Part shown: positions 28,129 through 35,890 of the stretch, piece by piece
Position numbering within the stretch: position 1 is the first letter of the stretch
Layout: each line of letters opens with the position of its first letter
Origin: Mycetocola zhujimingii
GTDB taxonomy: Bacteria > Actinomycetota > Actinomycetes > Actinomycetales > Microbacteriaceae
DNA length: 64,000 nt
Assembly: GCF_003065425.1 (NCBI RefSeq)
Contig: NZ_CP026949.1
Location: 1,922,001-1,986,000, forward strand
Direction of reading: 5' to 3'
Translations under genes and position numbers: made by a program
Notes under the pieces: model-generated
Told to the model about the DNA's origin: nothing
The model's database searches: none
The model's input: only the letters and a program-made list of their open reading frames with translations

Positions 28129-28201
28129 GCGACGCCGCGAAACCGTGGAAGGACGACGTGTTTTCATTTCGTGGATGGGAGTGCGCTCCTGATGACCACC
28201 G

Positions 28202-28687
28202 CTAAGCGTCGAAACGACCCTCCGCGCGGAGCCTCTCCGTGAGGACATCCAGCACAGGCAGCTGCCCCTTGACCAGCTTCCCCCGTGCCTCTGTTAGCCC
28301 CACCCACCGCGCATCGTCGATTTCTGGGAACTCTTTCACGACCCCAGACCCCTTGGGCCACTCCAACTGGAACGTATTGCTCGCCACCCGATCGACGGCG
28401 AAGTCTGTCTCAGCGGCGAAAACGGTGACCACCTTGCCCGATGGCTGCCGGAATTCCCCCAGGCTGGTGTACCGCGCGTCAGGTGCCGGCGCACCGATCT
28501 CCTCCGTGAACTCGCGCCGTGCGGCTGCAAAGGGATCCTCGTCCGGCTCGTACTCCCCCTTCGGAATGGACCAGGCCGCCGTCTGCCTGCCCTCCCAGAA
28601 CGGTCCGCCCATGTGGGCGATCCACACCTGCGGCTCACTTGCGTCCGTCAGCCGATACAGCAGGATGCCCGCACTGCGCACTACCAT
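28202..28687 (-). CDS. Nudix hydrolase
   Basis: 161-aa protein with a complete Nudix box near residue 50 (G-E-Y-E-P-D-E ... R-R-E-F-T-E-E-I-G). The type includes AWSIPKGEYEPDE upstream of the box, as in predicted NTP pyrophosphohydrolases of the MutT-like NUDIX group. It hydrolyses a nucleoside diphosphate linked to another moiety, substrate unknown. The ATG at 28687 (MVVRSAGILLYRL) begins where the fold begins; longer forms add low-complexity residues without a ribosome site. Confidence 0.9.
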   Translation of the reverse strand: MVVRSAGILLYRLTDASEPQVWIAHMGGPFWEGRQTAAWSIPKGEYEPDEDPFAAARREFTEEIGAPAPDARYTSLGEFRQPSGKVVTVFAAETDFAVDRVASNTFQLEWPKGSGVVKEFPEIDDARWVGLTEARGKLVKGQLPVLDVLTERLRAEGRFDA

Positions 28688-28797
28688 CAGCTCGCCACTC
28701 CGTTCCCCTTTCTCGCCCTCTTGACCCACCGATGACCTCGAGCTTAGGCGCCTCACGAGGTTCCAAGAGCTGCCACTGCAGCGGCGCCCGGCCGGTT

Positions 28798-29361
28798 CTA
28801 CTGCCACTCACCCAGGCCGGCGATCGAGGCGTCAATCATGTCGTCGTCCGTGGCTTTGTGTTCGATGGTGCTGCGGTAGTAAATGGGGCCGATAACCTGG
28901 GCGGCTGCGAGCAACGGATCGGAGAGAAGGACGATCTCGCCGCGGTTCTGTGCATCGACGAGGCACGCCGCCAGACGTTTGGATAGCGTTTGGGCGAATC
29001 GGCTTCGACGGGCGTCCATGCCGTCGTCCCAGAGTGCGGTGCTGGCAAGCGTCGCGGCGACGACGCGCACATCATGGTGATCGAGTTGACGGGCCAGCGA
29101 GACGAGTTCCACGCGGAGCCACTCCCTGGTGGGAATCTTGGGACTATCGAAGAAGGGCATCGGAACGGTGGTCATCGCCTCCGCGAGCAGCTCAGCGCTG
29201 GTGGGCCAGTGCCGATAGACCGTCGCGCGTCCGATTCCCGCGTGTTCGGCGATCCGCGCGTGGGTCACCGCGCTTGGCCCCGCAGTTACAAGCAAGTGTC
29301 GCGCTGCGTCCAGGATCGCTTCCCTGCTCCGCTGGAATCTCGGGTCCGTTTCCTTCTTCAT
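28798..29361 (-). CDS. TetR-family transcriptional regulator
   Basis: 187-aa regulator. The N-terminal HTH ILDAARHLLVTAGPSAVTHARIAEHAGIGRATVYRHWPTSAELL is typical, followed by an all-helical ligand domain. It is divergent from the NmrA-like/SDR pair with only 57 bp between starts, so those genes are its probable targets. The shared region holds GTCTATGAGAC (29369-29379), a short palindrome that could be part of its operator. Confidence 0.93.
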   Translation of the reverse strand: MKKETDPRFQRSREAILDAARHLLVTAGPSAVTHARIAEHAGIGRATVYRHWPTSAELLAEAMTTVPMPFFDSPKIPTREWLRVELVSLARQLDHHDVRVVAATLASTALWDDGMDARRSRFAQTLSKRLAACLVDAQNRGEIVLLSDPLLAAAQVIGPIYYRSTIEHKATDDDMIDASIAGLGEWQ

Positions 29362-29418
29362 GCCTTAAGTCTATGAGACAGCTTGACTTGTAGCCGATAC
29401 CCCATCAAGCTTTGTCCT

Positions 29419-30060
29419 ATGACGCATAATGTCTCACAAAAGCTGAGAGTGGCGGTTCTCGGGGCGACAGGCGCCACGGGTCGCCACGTCGTTACCGCTG
29501 GTCTTCGTTCCGGCCACGACGTGGTCGCCCTCACGCGCACGCCACGCTCTTTCGAGCCTTCACGTGGGCTCACGGAGTTCGCGTGGCCCGACGTCACGGA
29601 TCCCGGTCCGCTGACGGGTGCGTTGATGGGTGTGGACGCAGTTATCAGCACCATCGGCGGACCAGCCAAGGGGCCGACCACGGTGTGCACCGACGCGATT
29701 GATGGGGCCGTGCCGGCAATGATCGAGGCGGGGGTGTCGCGTCTGATCGTGGTCAGCGCTCATGGTGTTCTCGAGAGCCACGACCGGTCGCTTTATTCGA
29801 TTCTGGCGTGGGCGGGGGTGGGCGAAAAGCTCAAGGACAAGGAGACGATGGAACCGCTGATCACGACTTCCGGGCTGGAGTGGACAATTGTTCGCCCGCC
29901 GACGCTGAAGAACGCTCCCCCGGCCGGGAACTATAAGGTCGGCGAGAATCTTCCCATTCGTCCGTGGCACGCCATCGGCCGAGCAGACCTCGCAGCATTC
30001 CTGATTCACGAGGCAGAGGTGGCCCGGTTTGTTCGTCAATACCCGAGGATCCACCGATGA
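29419..30060 (+). CDS. NAD(P)-binding NmrA/atypical-SDR protein
   Basis: 213-aa atypical SDR: VAVLGATGATGRHVVTAGLRSGHDVVALTR is the NADP-binding GxxGxxG segment, then ISTIGGPAKG, VSRLIVVSAHG and LEWTIVRPPTL. Such proteins act as NAD(P)H-dependent reductases or redox sensors. The ATG at 29419 is the one nearest the fold, with no strong ribosome site. Its TGA overlaps the next ATG (ATGA), so it is coupled to the SDR gene. The TetR gene is divergent. Confidence 0.87.
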   Translation: MTHNVSQKLRVAVLGATGATGRHVVTAGLRSGHDVVALTRTPRSFEPSRGLTEFAWPDVTDPGPLTGALMGVDAVISTIGGPAKGPTTVCTDAIDGAVPAMIEAGVSRLIVVSAHGVLESHDRSLYSILAWAGVGEKLKDKETMEPLITTSGLEWTIVRPPTLKNAPPAGNYKVGENLPIRPWHAIGRADLAAFLIHEAEVARFVRQYPRIHR

Positions 30061-30968
30061 CGGCCCCTTACGAGCTCGAGGGGAAGGTCGCGGTGGTTAC
30101 GGGGGCAACCGGGGGCATGGGGCAGGTCATCGCCCTCGAGCTGGCCCGGGCCGGCGCTCTTGTGATCGCCATTGCCAGGAACCCGCAGACTGCCGATTCC
30201 CTCGCTTCGCAGATCCGAAGTGAAAATGGCCCCGGCGGCTTCGAGGTCGTCATCGGCGATCTGTCCAAGCGAGACGGAATAATCGGTGCCGGTCGCGCCA
30301 TCCTTGCGCAGCACACCTCCATCCATCTCCTGGTGAACAACGCCGGTGCCCATTTCCGCGAGCGCCGCGTCTCCCCCGATGGGCTGGAAATGCATGTCGC
30401 CGTGGACTACCTGGCCGCTTACGGTGTGACCACACTCCTTCTACCCGCCCTTCGGCGGGGACGGGCGCGAGTGGTCAACGTGGCATCCGACAGTCTCCGG
30501 GACACCCGACAGGTGAAGCTGCTCGGCAAACCTCGACCAGCGACGCTCGACACCAGTGACCTGGGCGACCTCACGAGGCTCAACCCCGAGACAGGTTTCG
30601 TGCCGTTCAAAGCGTATGCACGGGCGAAGCTGCTCACGGTGATGGCCGGATACGACCTCGCCCGCGCCGTTGCGGCAGACGGTGTCACCCTGAACGCGCT
30701 ACACCCCGGAATCGTGGCGACCGAGATCATCGATGACCTCATTCCTGCCGTGCTCCGTCCGCTTGAGGGCGTGATCCGACGGTCCATGCTCACCCCGGCA
30801 AAGGGTGCGGCTGCAACGCTGCACCTGGCTACCACCGCTGGACTGAATGGGGTGACCGGGCGGTACTTCGTCCATGGCGCCGAGGCCCGCACCCCGACCA
30901 TTTCGTATGACCTGATCGCACAAGCCCGGCTAAGAGACGCCAGCGATCGGTTTCTCGCCGGCGATTGA
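30057..30968 (+). CDS. Short-chain dehydrogenase/reductase
   Basis: 303-aa classical SDR resembling retinol-dehydrogenase-type enzymes: TGATGGMGQVIALEL for cofactor, LVNNAGAH, catalytic Ser in VNVASDS and the YxxxK motif YARAK. It is coupled to the NmrA-like gene by ATGA. The last 151 codons and about 20 bp beyond are duplicated, roughly 96 percent identical, at 32482-32955. Substrate unknown; the TetR/NmrA/SDR group looks like an inducible detoxification or catabolic unit. Confidence 0.92.
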   Translation: MTAPYELEGKVAVVTGATGGMGQVIALELARAGALVIAIARNPQTADSLASQIRSENGPGGFEVVIGDLSKRDGIIGAGRAILAQHTSIHLLVNNAGAHFRERRVSPDGLEMHVAVDYLAAYGVTTLLLPALRRGRARVVNVASDSLRDTRQVKLLGKPRPATLDTSDLGDLTRLNPETGFVPFKAYARAKLLTVMAGYDLARAVAADGVTLNALHPGIVATEIIDDLIPAVLRPLEGVIRRSMLTPAKGAAATLHLATTAGLNGVTGRYFVHGAEARTPTISYDLIAQARLRDASDRFLAGD

Positions 30969-31043
30969 TACGAAGCCGCGGCAGGCGATCTTCCCGTGAT
31001 GCCCTCGGCATGCACCTATTCCCTCAGACGGGCCCGCGCTTAC

Positions 31044-31331
31044 TCATGCCTCAAACGTTGCCGCGGCGTCACGCAGAATCTGCATGACCTTTTCCTCGGG
31101 CACCTCACACGGCCTGAGAACCGAGCCCTCAGACGTATTCCACACGTTCGCGCCGAGATACTCGTTGTTGCCAAGGTGTTCGGCGTCGAAGGAGATCGTC
31201 CTGCCGCCCGCACGCGTAGTGCGCGTGATCCCCCAGCCTTGACCAGCGATCTGAACACGGGTCCAGCCCTCCGGTATCGCCCCGATCAGCGCGTCGAGCT
31301 CCCGATCCGGTTCTTCAGTCATGTGTTCCAT
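31044..31331 (-). CDS. Hypothetical 95-aa protein
   Basis: Small soluble protein with alternating strands and a C-terminal helix (EEKVMQILRDAAATFEA), rich in Gly, Thr and Glu. Not recognised. The start is uncertain: ATGs at 31331 and 31322 and a GTG at 31337 are all possible, and the first is shown. It stands alone on the minus strand between the SDR gene and an empty stretch. Confidence 0.6.
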   Translation of the reverse strand: MEHMTEEPDRELDALIGAIPEGWTRVQIAGQGWGITRTTRAGGRTISFDAEHLGNNEYLGANVWNTSEGSVLRPCEVPEEKVMQILRDAAATFEA

Positions 31332-31337
31332 TCTCAC

Positions 31338-31784
31338 CCGTGAGACAGACGATCACCATGTGAGATGCGCTCACCGTCAACACGCCGCTGGCCCCAAGAT
31401 CTCGCGAGCAATCAGCAAACCCGGGCCACATGCCTCGTAAACCGCGCGTGGGCGACGAGGACGCCCCAACTGTTCGAGCCTCCTTGGACTACCGGCTACC
31501 GGACCGTCGTGTCGCTCCTTAACCCTGCCTTTCCGAGACAGTCGTCTCGACCTGAACAATCGGTCCCAAGGAAGCTTCTGTTCAGAGAAAGATGACAGCG
31601 ATCGTCATGAATGCCCCTCTCGCCGCCAGGGTTTATCGAGACTTCAAAGGACCTGTCTAGAAGACTAGAGCTCATAGCTGCTTGCGCTAATCCAACCTGA
31701 ACCCACCGACGGTTCAGCAGACGGCCGCCCGGGATGCCGCTAGCGGGATACAACGGAACCACCATGCGGGCTCTCGAAAGTGAG
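31338..31784. other. 447-bp stretch without a convincing gene
   Basis: ORFs in all frames are short and read like chance translations. By eye the base composition is less GC-rich than flanking genes. I see no tRNA, no repeat and no match to the neighbouring duplications. It may be decayed coding DNA. Confidence 0.5.
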
Positions 31785-32294
31785 CTAATTCTCATGCGAT
31801 AAGGGAACACCGACAGCGCGTGCGATCTCGGGTAGCACCGTTTTCGCCGCGGCGTTCGTCATCGCGGTCGCTGGAAAGTAGCGCTCTCGATCCCCGCTTT
31901 CGACGCCGAGCATCTTGACATGCCTTCCCAAAATATCCTCGTCTGCCCAATTGTTCAGATATCCCGAGTAGTAGCAGACGAGGATCTCTTCGATCAGATC
32001 GCATTCAATCTGGTAGGTGCGCCACCAGCTCACAACCTTCAAAGTCGATCCGTCGATGCTGACACCGATCAGTGGGGCGCGCGCAGCAAGGAGTACTCCG
32101 GGAAGTAACCATGCGACCGTGGAACACTGGACCAGTTCGACCGGCTCTGCGCCTGCGCCTATGGCGCCGAGAGGGAGGAGAAGGGTCCAGCCGATGCCAA
32201 TGACGAGGCCGGTTACGCGGGAAACACGTCCCACTGCTCTAAGCGGCACCGCCGTAGTCACGGTTCGCACACTCAGGGATCGCTGATGGCTCAC
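31785..32294 (-). CDS. Hypothetical membrane protein with PH-like C-terminal domain
   Basis: 169-aa protein: two hydrophobic segments (about residues 25-48 and 58-75) followed by a 90-residue soluble part with IGVSIDGSTLKVVSWWRTYQI and ERYFPATAMTNAAA. This pattern is reminiscent of bacterial PH-domain membrane proteins. Not recognised with certainty. GTG start. It lies between the two SDR copies and is the main coding content of that interval. Confidence 0.6.
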   Translation of the reverse strand: MSHQRSLSVRTVTTAVPLRAVGRVSRVTGLVIGIGWTLLLPLGAIGAGAEPVELVQCSTVAWLLPGVLLAARAPLIGVSIDGSTLKVVSWWRTYQIECDLIEEILVCYYSGYLNNWADEDILGRHVKMLGVESGDRERYFPATAMTNAAAKTVLPEIARAVGVPLSHEN

Positions 32295-32481
32295 TTCGCT
32301 TCACCATGCAATACTCCGACCGCCACGGAACTTAATATAGGCCCCGGATCGCGACGAACCGTAAGTAGGACCGTTGACCACGCCGTTGACTGATCGGTTG
32401 ATACCGCAGCCAACCTTGTGACCCACGGTCGTTGTGGAAAGGTTCGCCCCTTTGACGTATGCCAGTCAGCCGGTCCTTCCA

Positions 32482-32935
32482 GAAGCTGCTCGGCAAACCT
32501 CGACCAGCGACGCTCGACACCAGCGACCTGGGCGACCTCACGAGGCTCAACCCCGAGCCGGGTTTCGTGCCGTTCGAGGCGTATGCGCGGGCGAAGCTGC
32601 TCACGGTGATGGCCGGATACGACCTCGCCCGCGCCGTTGCGGCAGACGGTGTCACCCTGAACGCGCTACATCCCGGAATCGTGGCGACCGGGATCATCGA
32701 TGACCTCATACCCGCCGTGCTCCGTCCGCTTGAGGGCGTGATCCGACGGTCCATGCTCACCCCGGCACAGGGTGCGTCGGCAACGCTGCACCTGGCTACC
32801 ACCGCCGGACTGAACGGGGTGACCGGGCGGTACTTCGTCCATGGCACCGAGGCCCGCACCCCGCCCATTTCGTACGATCTGATCGCACAAGCCCGGCTAA
32901 GAGACGCCAGCGATCGGTTTCTCGCCGGAGATTGA
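32482..32935 (+). pseudogene. Truncated duplicate of the SDR gene (3' half)
   Basis: From 32482 the sequence matches the SDR gene from 30515 to its stop. I count about 20 substitutions in 454 bp, no indel, and roughly seven amino acid changes in 151 codons. Homology continues about 20 bp past the stop. The NAD-binding half and the promoter are missing, so the product could not bind cofactor. The YxxxK active-site motif is retained, but no ribosome site precedes the nearest ATG (32459). The open frame suggests a recent event. Confidence 0.85.
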
Positions 32936-33220
32936 GACGAAGCCGGCGCAAGCGACATTTGCGAGGCCTGCATATTGAATGACGCGCTGGCGCGATCGCT
33001 ACGTGCGGGTTACGACGGCTACTCACACGGGAAATTGTGTTCCCAGAACGAGGTCAACCCAATTGCGAGTCGATCAGCCACGAACAGGTGCCTCTTGACT
33101 CGGTGGTTGGAACACGGTTTTGAATATGACCGTCTAACACCGAGAGCAAACGACATGGTCGTGGCTTCACGAGTGAGCCCCTCGGAGTGACGTAGAACCC
33201 AATCGTAAGGAGCAAAAAAA
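32936..33220. other. 285-bp stretch without a convincing gene
   Basis: After the short tail of SDR homology (to about 32955) the region has only implausible ORFs, including a 71-codon frame at 32975-33190 with no ribosome site. It ends with the AAGGAG ribosome site of the next gene. Confidence 0.4.
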
Positions 33221-33508
33221 ATGCGAGTCACCAGAACTGTGACCTTGGCCGTGATAATCGTCGCTTGGATTGTCGCGCTTGGAAGCCTCATCAACAGCTT
33301 TACCGATGTGGCCGCGTTCCCGGAGGTTGTGCGGAGTATTCTCGGGCTCTGGCCGGATCCCGACAGTTCGACGGGGACAGTGGTCCGGTTCGGAGCGGTG
33401 GCGGTGCTGATCGCCAGCATCCTCGGATACCGATTCCTCGGAAAAGCGATACAACGCAGTGAGCAGGACCCCGACCAGGCCGCCCGCATGGTCGGGTCTG
33501 GCAAGTGA
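33221..33508 (+). CDS. Hypothetical 95-aa membrane protein
   Basis: Two predicted helices: VTLAVIIVAWIVALGSLI at the N-terminus and VRFGAVAVLIASILGYRFL near residue 65, with a polar C-terminus. Not recognised. A very good ribosome site (TAAGGAG) lies 8 nt before the ATG, so it is likely translated. Its TGA overlaps a GTG of the following CPBP-like fragment. Confidence 0.65.
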   Translation: MRVTRTVTLAVIIVAWIVALGSLINSFTDVAAFPEVVRSILGLWPDPDSSTGTVVRFGAVAVLIASILGYRFLGKAIQRSEQDPDQAARMVGSGK

Positions 33509-33729
33509 GAACCGGGCGAGCACGCAGAGCCCTCGTCTGCTTCTTCCGTGTCTCCGAAGCCGCCCGCGGAGAAACCCTTCTCACCCTCCGCGGCGCATTC
33601 GTCGTCAGCATCGTCACCGCGCTGCTCTTCCGTAAAATGCAATCCGTCTGGCCCGGTGTCATGGTTCACGCGGTGAACAACGCTACTGCCATGACTGTCC
33701 CACTGCTGCTCTCCGCTGTCAGCGGATAG
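33505..33729 (+). pseudogene. C-terminal fragment of a CPBP-family intramembrane protease
   Basis: A 74-codon frame ending FRKMQSVWPGVMVHAVNNAT, the last conserved CPBP/Abi motif (HxxxN region), and a final hydrophobic helix. The EExxxR and other upstream motifs of this roughly 200- to 300-aa family are absent, so it is a remnant rather than an active protease. A GTG at its start overlaps the upstream TGA, which could still give translation of the stub. Confidence 0.6.
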
Positions 33730-33800
33730 GTCGCCACGGGAGGGTATCAATCCCCAAAATAACGAGCGCCTCGCCCACCCGAGGAAGTAAGGAAAAGCAA

Positions 33801-33965
33801 ATGAACGAATTCAAGATCGGTGACACCGTTCAGGCCACCGGATCCGTGACGACTCTGGATAGGGTGACCCACGAGCGGCGATTCTCCACCCATCGCGGTG
33901 AGCCGGTGGACCTTTCGTCTCGCGAGCGCGGGGAATTAGCCGAGAGCACCGCCGAACAGCAATGA
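33801..33965 (+). CDS. Possible 54-aa hypothetical protein
   Basis: Open frame starting [20 protein letters not shown] with AAGGAAA 6 nt upstream, ending TGA at 33965. The start looks like a small beta-barrel protein, but the later part is charged and nondescript. It overlaps the convergent DUF1345 gene by 30 bp. It could be a truncated gene. Not recognised. Confidence 0.4.
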   Translation: MNEFKIGDTVQATGSVTTLDRVTHERRFSTHRGEPVDLSSRERGELAESTAEQQ

Positions 33966-34631
33966 CACCATCATCGCGACAATCACGGTGTTGAAGGTGA
34001 AAGCGAAGAGGACGTTCACTCGGACGAGCGTCCATGCGCGTCGCGAGCGGATGTTCGCTGATACCGTCGCTGCCATGGTGGAAAGAAGAATGGCTAGTGT
34101 CAGGTAGTCGGTGAACTGCGGATCGCCGTCGACGTTCACCTCGATGAGGGCCCCGTCCTCGTCTTTCACCGATGCCAGACGCAGGTACTCCAGCGCAAAG
34201 GAGTACACCATGAGAGCCCACGAACTAGCCACCGTGAGCAGTCCGAGCAGAATGAAGACCCAATCGCCCTGGAACGCCGGGTTCTGTGCGACGACGATCG
34301 TCAGCGCAACGGCGACCAGAGCGCCCAGGAGTGCCCAGTTTGACGCACCGCCGTAGCCGAAGATTCGCACCCATACGCGTCGCAGGGACCGGGACTCCTG
34401 TCGTGCCACCACGGCCAGAGCGCGGGGGCCGCGTTGGGCATAGACAACATGCGTCCACACGAGATAAATCGCGACGAAAGCCGGCCATGCCGCGAGGTAA
34501 GCCGCGATCAGCACCGTCGACGCCTCGAGCTCATCGTTGCCGCCACGAGTGCTCACGAAAAATGCCGCCGATGCGAGTCCCGCGGCGCCGGAGATCAGCG
34601 AGCTCCAGTTGGCTCTCGCAAGATCACTCAC
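33936..34631 (-). CDS. DUF1345 family membrane protein
   Basis: 231-aa protein with about five to six helices. The C-terminal part ([49 protein letters not shown]) fits the DUF1345 pattern, whose function is unknown. The start is uncertain; GTG at 34631 gives [11 protein letters not shown] and places the first helix near the N-terminus, whereas upstream ATGs add an unlikely Cys/Arg-rich leader. Confidence 0.7.
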   Translation of the reverse strand: MSDLARANWSSLISGAAGLASAAFFVSTRGGNDELEASTVLIAAYLAAWPAFVAIYLVWTHVVYAQRGPRALAVVARQESRSLRRVWVRIFGYGGASNWALLGALVAVALTIVVAQNPAFQGDWVFILLGLLTVASSWALMVYSFALEYLRLASVKDEDGALIEVNVDGDPQFTDYLTLAILLSTMAATVSANIRSRRAWTLVRVNVLFAFTFNTVIVAMMVSLLFGGALG

Positions 34632-34811
34632 ATACCGGACGCCCACGCATCCATGCTCGCACACAGGTGCGTCATCCTCGCGTGTACGAATCGGAGCGAT
34701 TTTTGCGCTGACCCTGACCATGTGCGCAGAACATGGGGTCGCACTCCGCCTCATCGCGGGGCGCTGATTGCCGCACAACCGCTGGCCAGCGCGAATCGGA
34801 CTGAAATGACG

Positions 34812-34845
34812 GCAAACAAAAAACCCCCGCCGAAGCGAAGGTTTT
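34812..34845 (-). terminator. Intrinsic terminator of tRNA-Gln
   Basis: On the minus strand AACCTTCGC pairs with GCGGGGGTT around a TTCG loop and is followed by TTTTTTGTTT, a textbook terminator 8 nt past the tRNA. Confidence 0.88.
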
Positions 34846-34852
34846 CTACTGC

Positions 34853-34922
34853 TGGGGTACCTGGACTCGAACCAAGAACAAATGAACCAGAATCATCCGT
34901 GTTGCCAATTACACCATACCCC
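34853..34922 (-). tRNA. tRNA-Gln (anticodon CTG)
   Basis: Cloverleaf with acceptor GGGGTAT/GTACCCC, D arm GGTGTAATTGGCAACAC, anticodon loop TTCTGGT (CTG) and T arm TTGGTTCGAGTCCAG. It reads CAG. It lies 59 nt downstream of the thioredoxin-reductase-like gene on the same strand as gltX and has its own terminator. In genomes lacking GlnRS, which is usual for this group, GltX charges tRNA-Gln with Glu before amidation by GatCAB. Confidence 0.95.
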
Positions 34923-34981
34923 AATGGCCAAAAGTGTTACCCCCGGCCGAGAGTCAACTGTAGCCTAACCGCGACCCACTC

Positions 34982-35890
34982 TCAAATTGAGTCGCGAACG
35001 ATGGCCGCCGAGACCTGCGCGCCAGCACCTGCGGCAACGATAAGCTGCTCCGGCCCCGGCGGGGTGATGTCTCCAGCGGCATATAAGCCCGGAACGCTCG
35101 TCCGCCCACCCGAGTCCACGAGAAGGAGCCCCAGGTCGTCGGTGAGCGGCTGAGGCCCGCTCAGGTAGGAGTGGGTCGCATGCCACAGCGGCCGAATGAA
35201 GCCAGCGGTTCGCTCGATCACGGTTCCGTCGACCAGTCGCAGCCCCGTGAGGACACCGCGCTCGCCCACGAACTCGGCAACCTCACGACGCTCGACGGGA
35301 ATGTTCCGTTCCGCCAGCATGCGTTCATCGGCATCCGTTACCGTTCCGACCCCGTTGGTGAAGACCATGACGTCGCGTGACCACACCGTAGCGAGCAGCG
35401 CGTGCTGGGCGAGGTCATCACTCTCGCCGACAATGGCCAGCGGCTCCCCCGCCTTCTCGAAACCATCGCATTCGTAGCAGCTGTGCAGCGCAGTGCCGTA
35501 GTACGCACGGATGTTGCCGATCGACGGCAGCGTCTCGGTGAGCCCGGTCGCGACCAGGACCCGGCGGGCCAGCACGTCGCGATCCGCCGATCCGCGGATG
35601 CCATCGGCCTTCACCCGGAATCCCGCGTCGTCGGCGCTGACCTCGGTGACGGTGCCGAATTGCACCTCGGCATTGTCGTACCCGGCCACTTCCTCGCGAC
35701 CGAGCTTCCGCAGTTCAAGCGGCGAGACACCGTCGCGGGTGAGGAAGCCGTGCGAGTTCAACGTCGCGGCATTTCTCGGCCGGTTGCCGTCGAGCAGCAG
35801 CACCCGCTGCCTGGCCCGCACGAGGTTCAGCGCGGCGGAGAGCCCGGCCGGCCCTCCCCCGATCACGACGACGTCGAACGTGTCGCTCAC
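34982..35890 (-). CDS. Thioredoxin-reductase-like FAD/NAD(P) oxidoreductase
   Basis: 302-aa flavoprotein: [20 protein letters not shown] binds FAD, and a redox CxxC lies in [12 protein letters not shown] near residue 147, as in thioredoxin reductases and their NAD(P)/FAD relatives. The second dinucleotide site is weak ([13 protein letters not shown]), so a ferredoxin-type or novel reductant is possible. The C-terminal FAD motif is [14 protein letters not shown]. The GTG start overlaps the gltX TGA (GTGA). It is probably not the main TrxB, because no trxA is adjacent. Confidence 0.88.
   Translation of the reverse strand: MSDTFDVVVIGGGPAGLSAALNLVRARQRVLLLDGNRPRNAATLNSHGFLTRDGVSPLELRKLGREEVAGYDNAEVQFGTVTEVSADDAGFRVKADGIRGSADRDVLARRVLVATGLTETLPSIGNIRAYYGTALHSCYECDGFEKAGEPLAIVGESDDLAQHALLATVWSRDVMVFTNGVGTVTDADERMLAERNIPVERREVAEFVGERGVLTGLRLVDGTVIERTAGFIRPLWHATHSYLSGPQPLTDDLGLLLVDSGGRTSVPGLYAAGDITPPGPEQLIVAAGAGAQVSAAIVRDSI

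Noticed and set aside
31496-31810. 104-codon minus ORF in the empty stretch
   Set aside because: No ribosome site, no hydrophobic pattern or domain; reads as chance translation.
32975-33190. 71-codon plus ORF after the SDR fragment
   Set aside because: No ribosome site and no protein-like pattern.
24200-34650. Prophage or integrative element
   Set aside because: No integrase, transposase, portal, capsid, relaxase or clear attachment repeats were found; the duplications alone are not enough.
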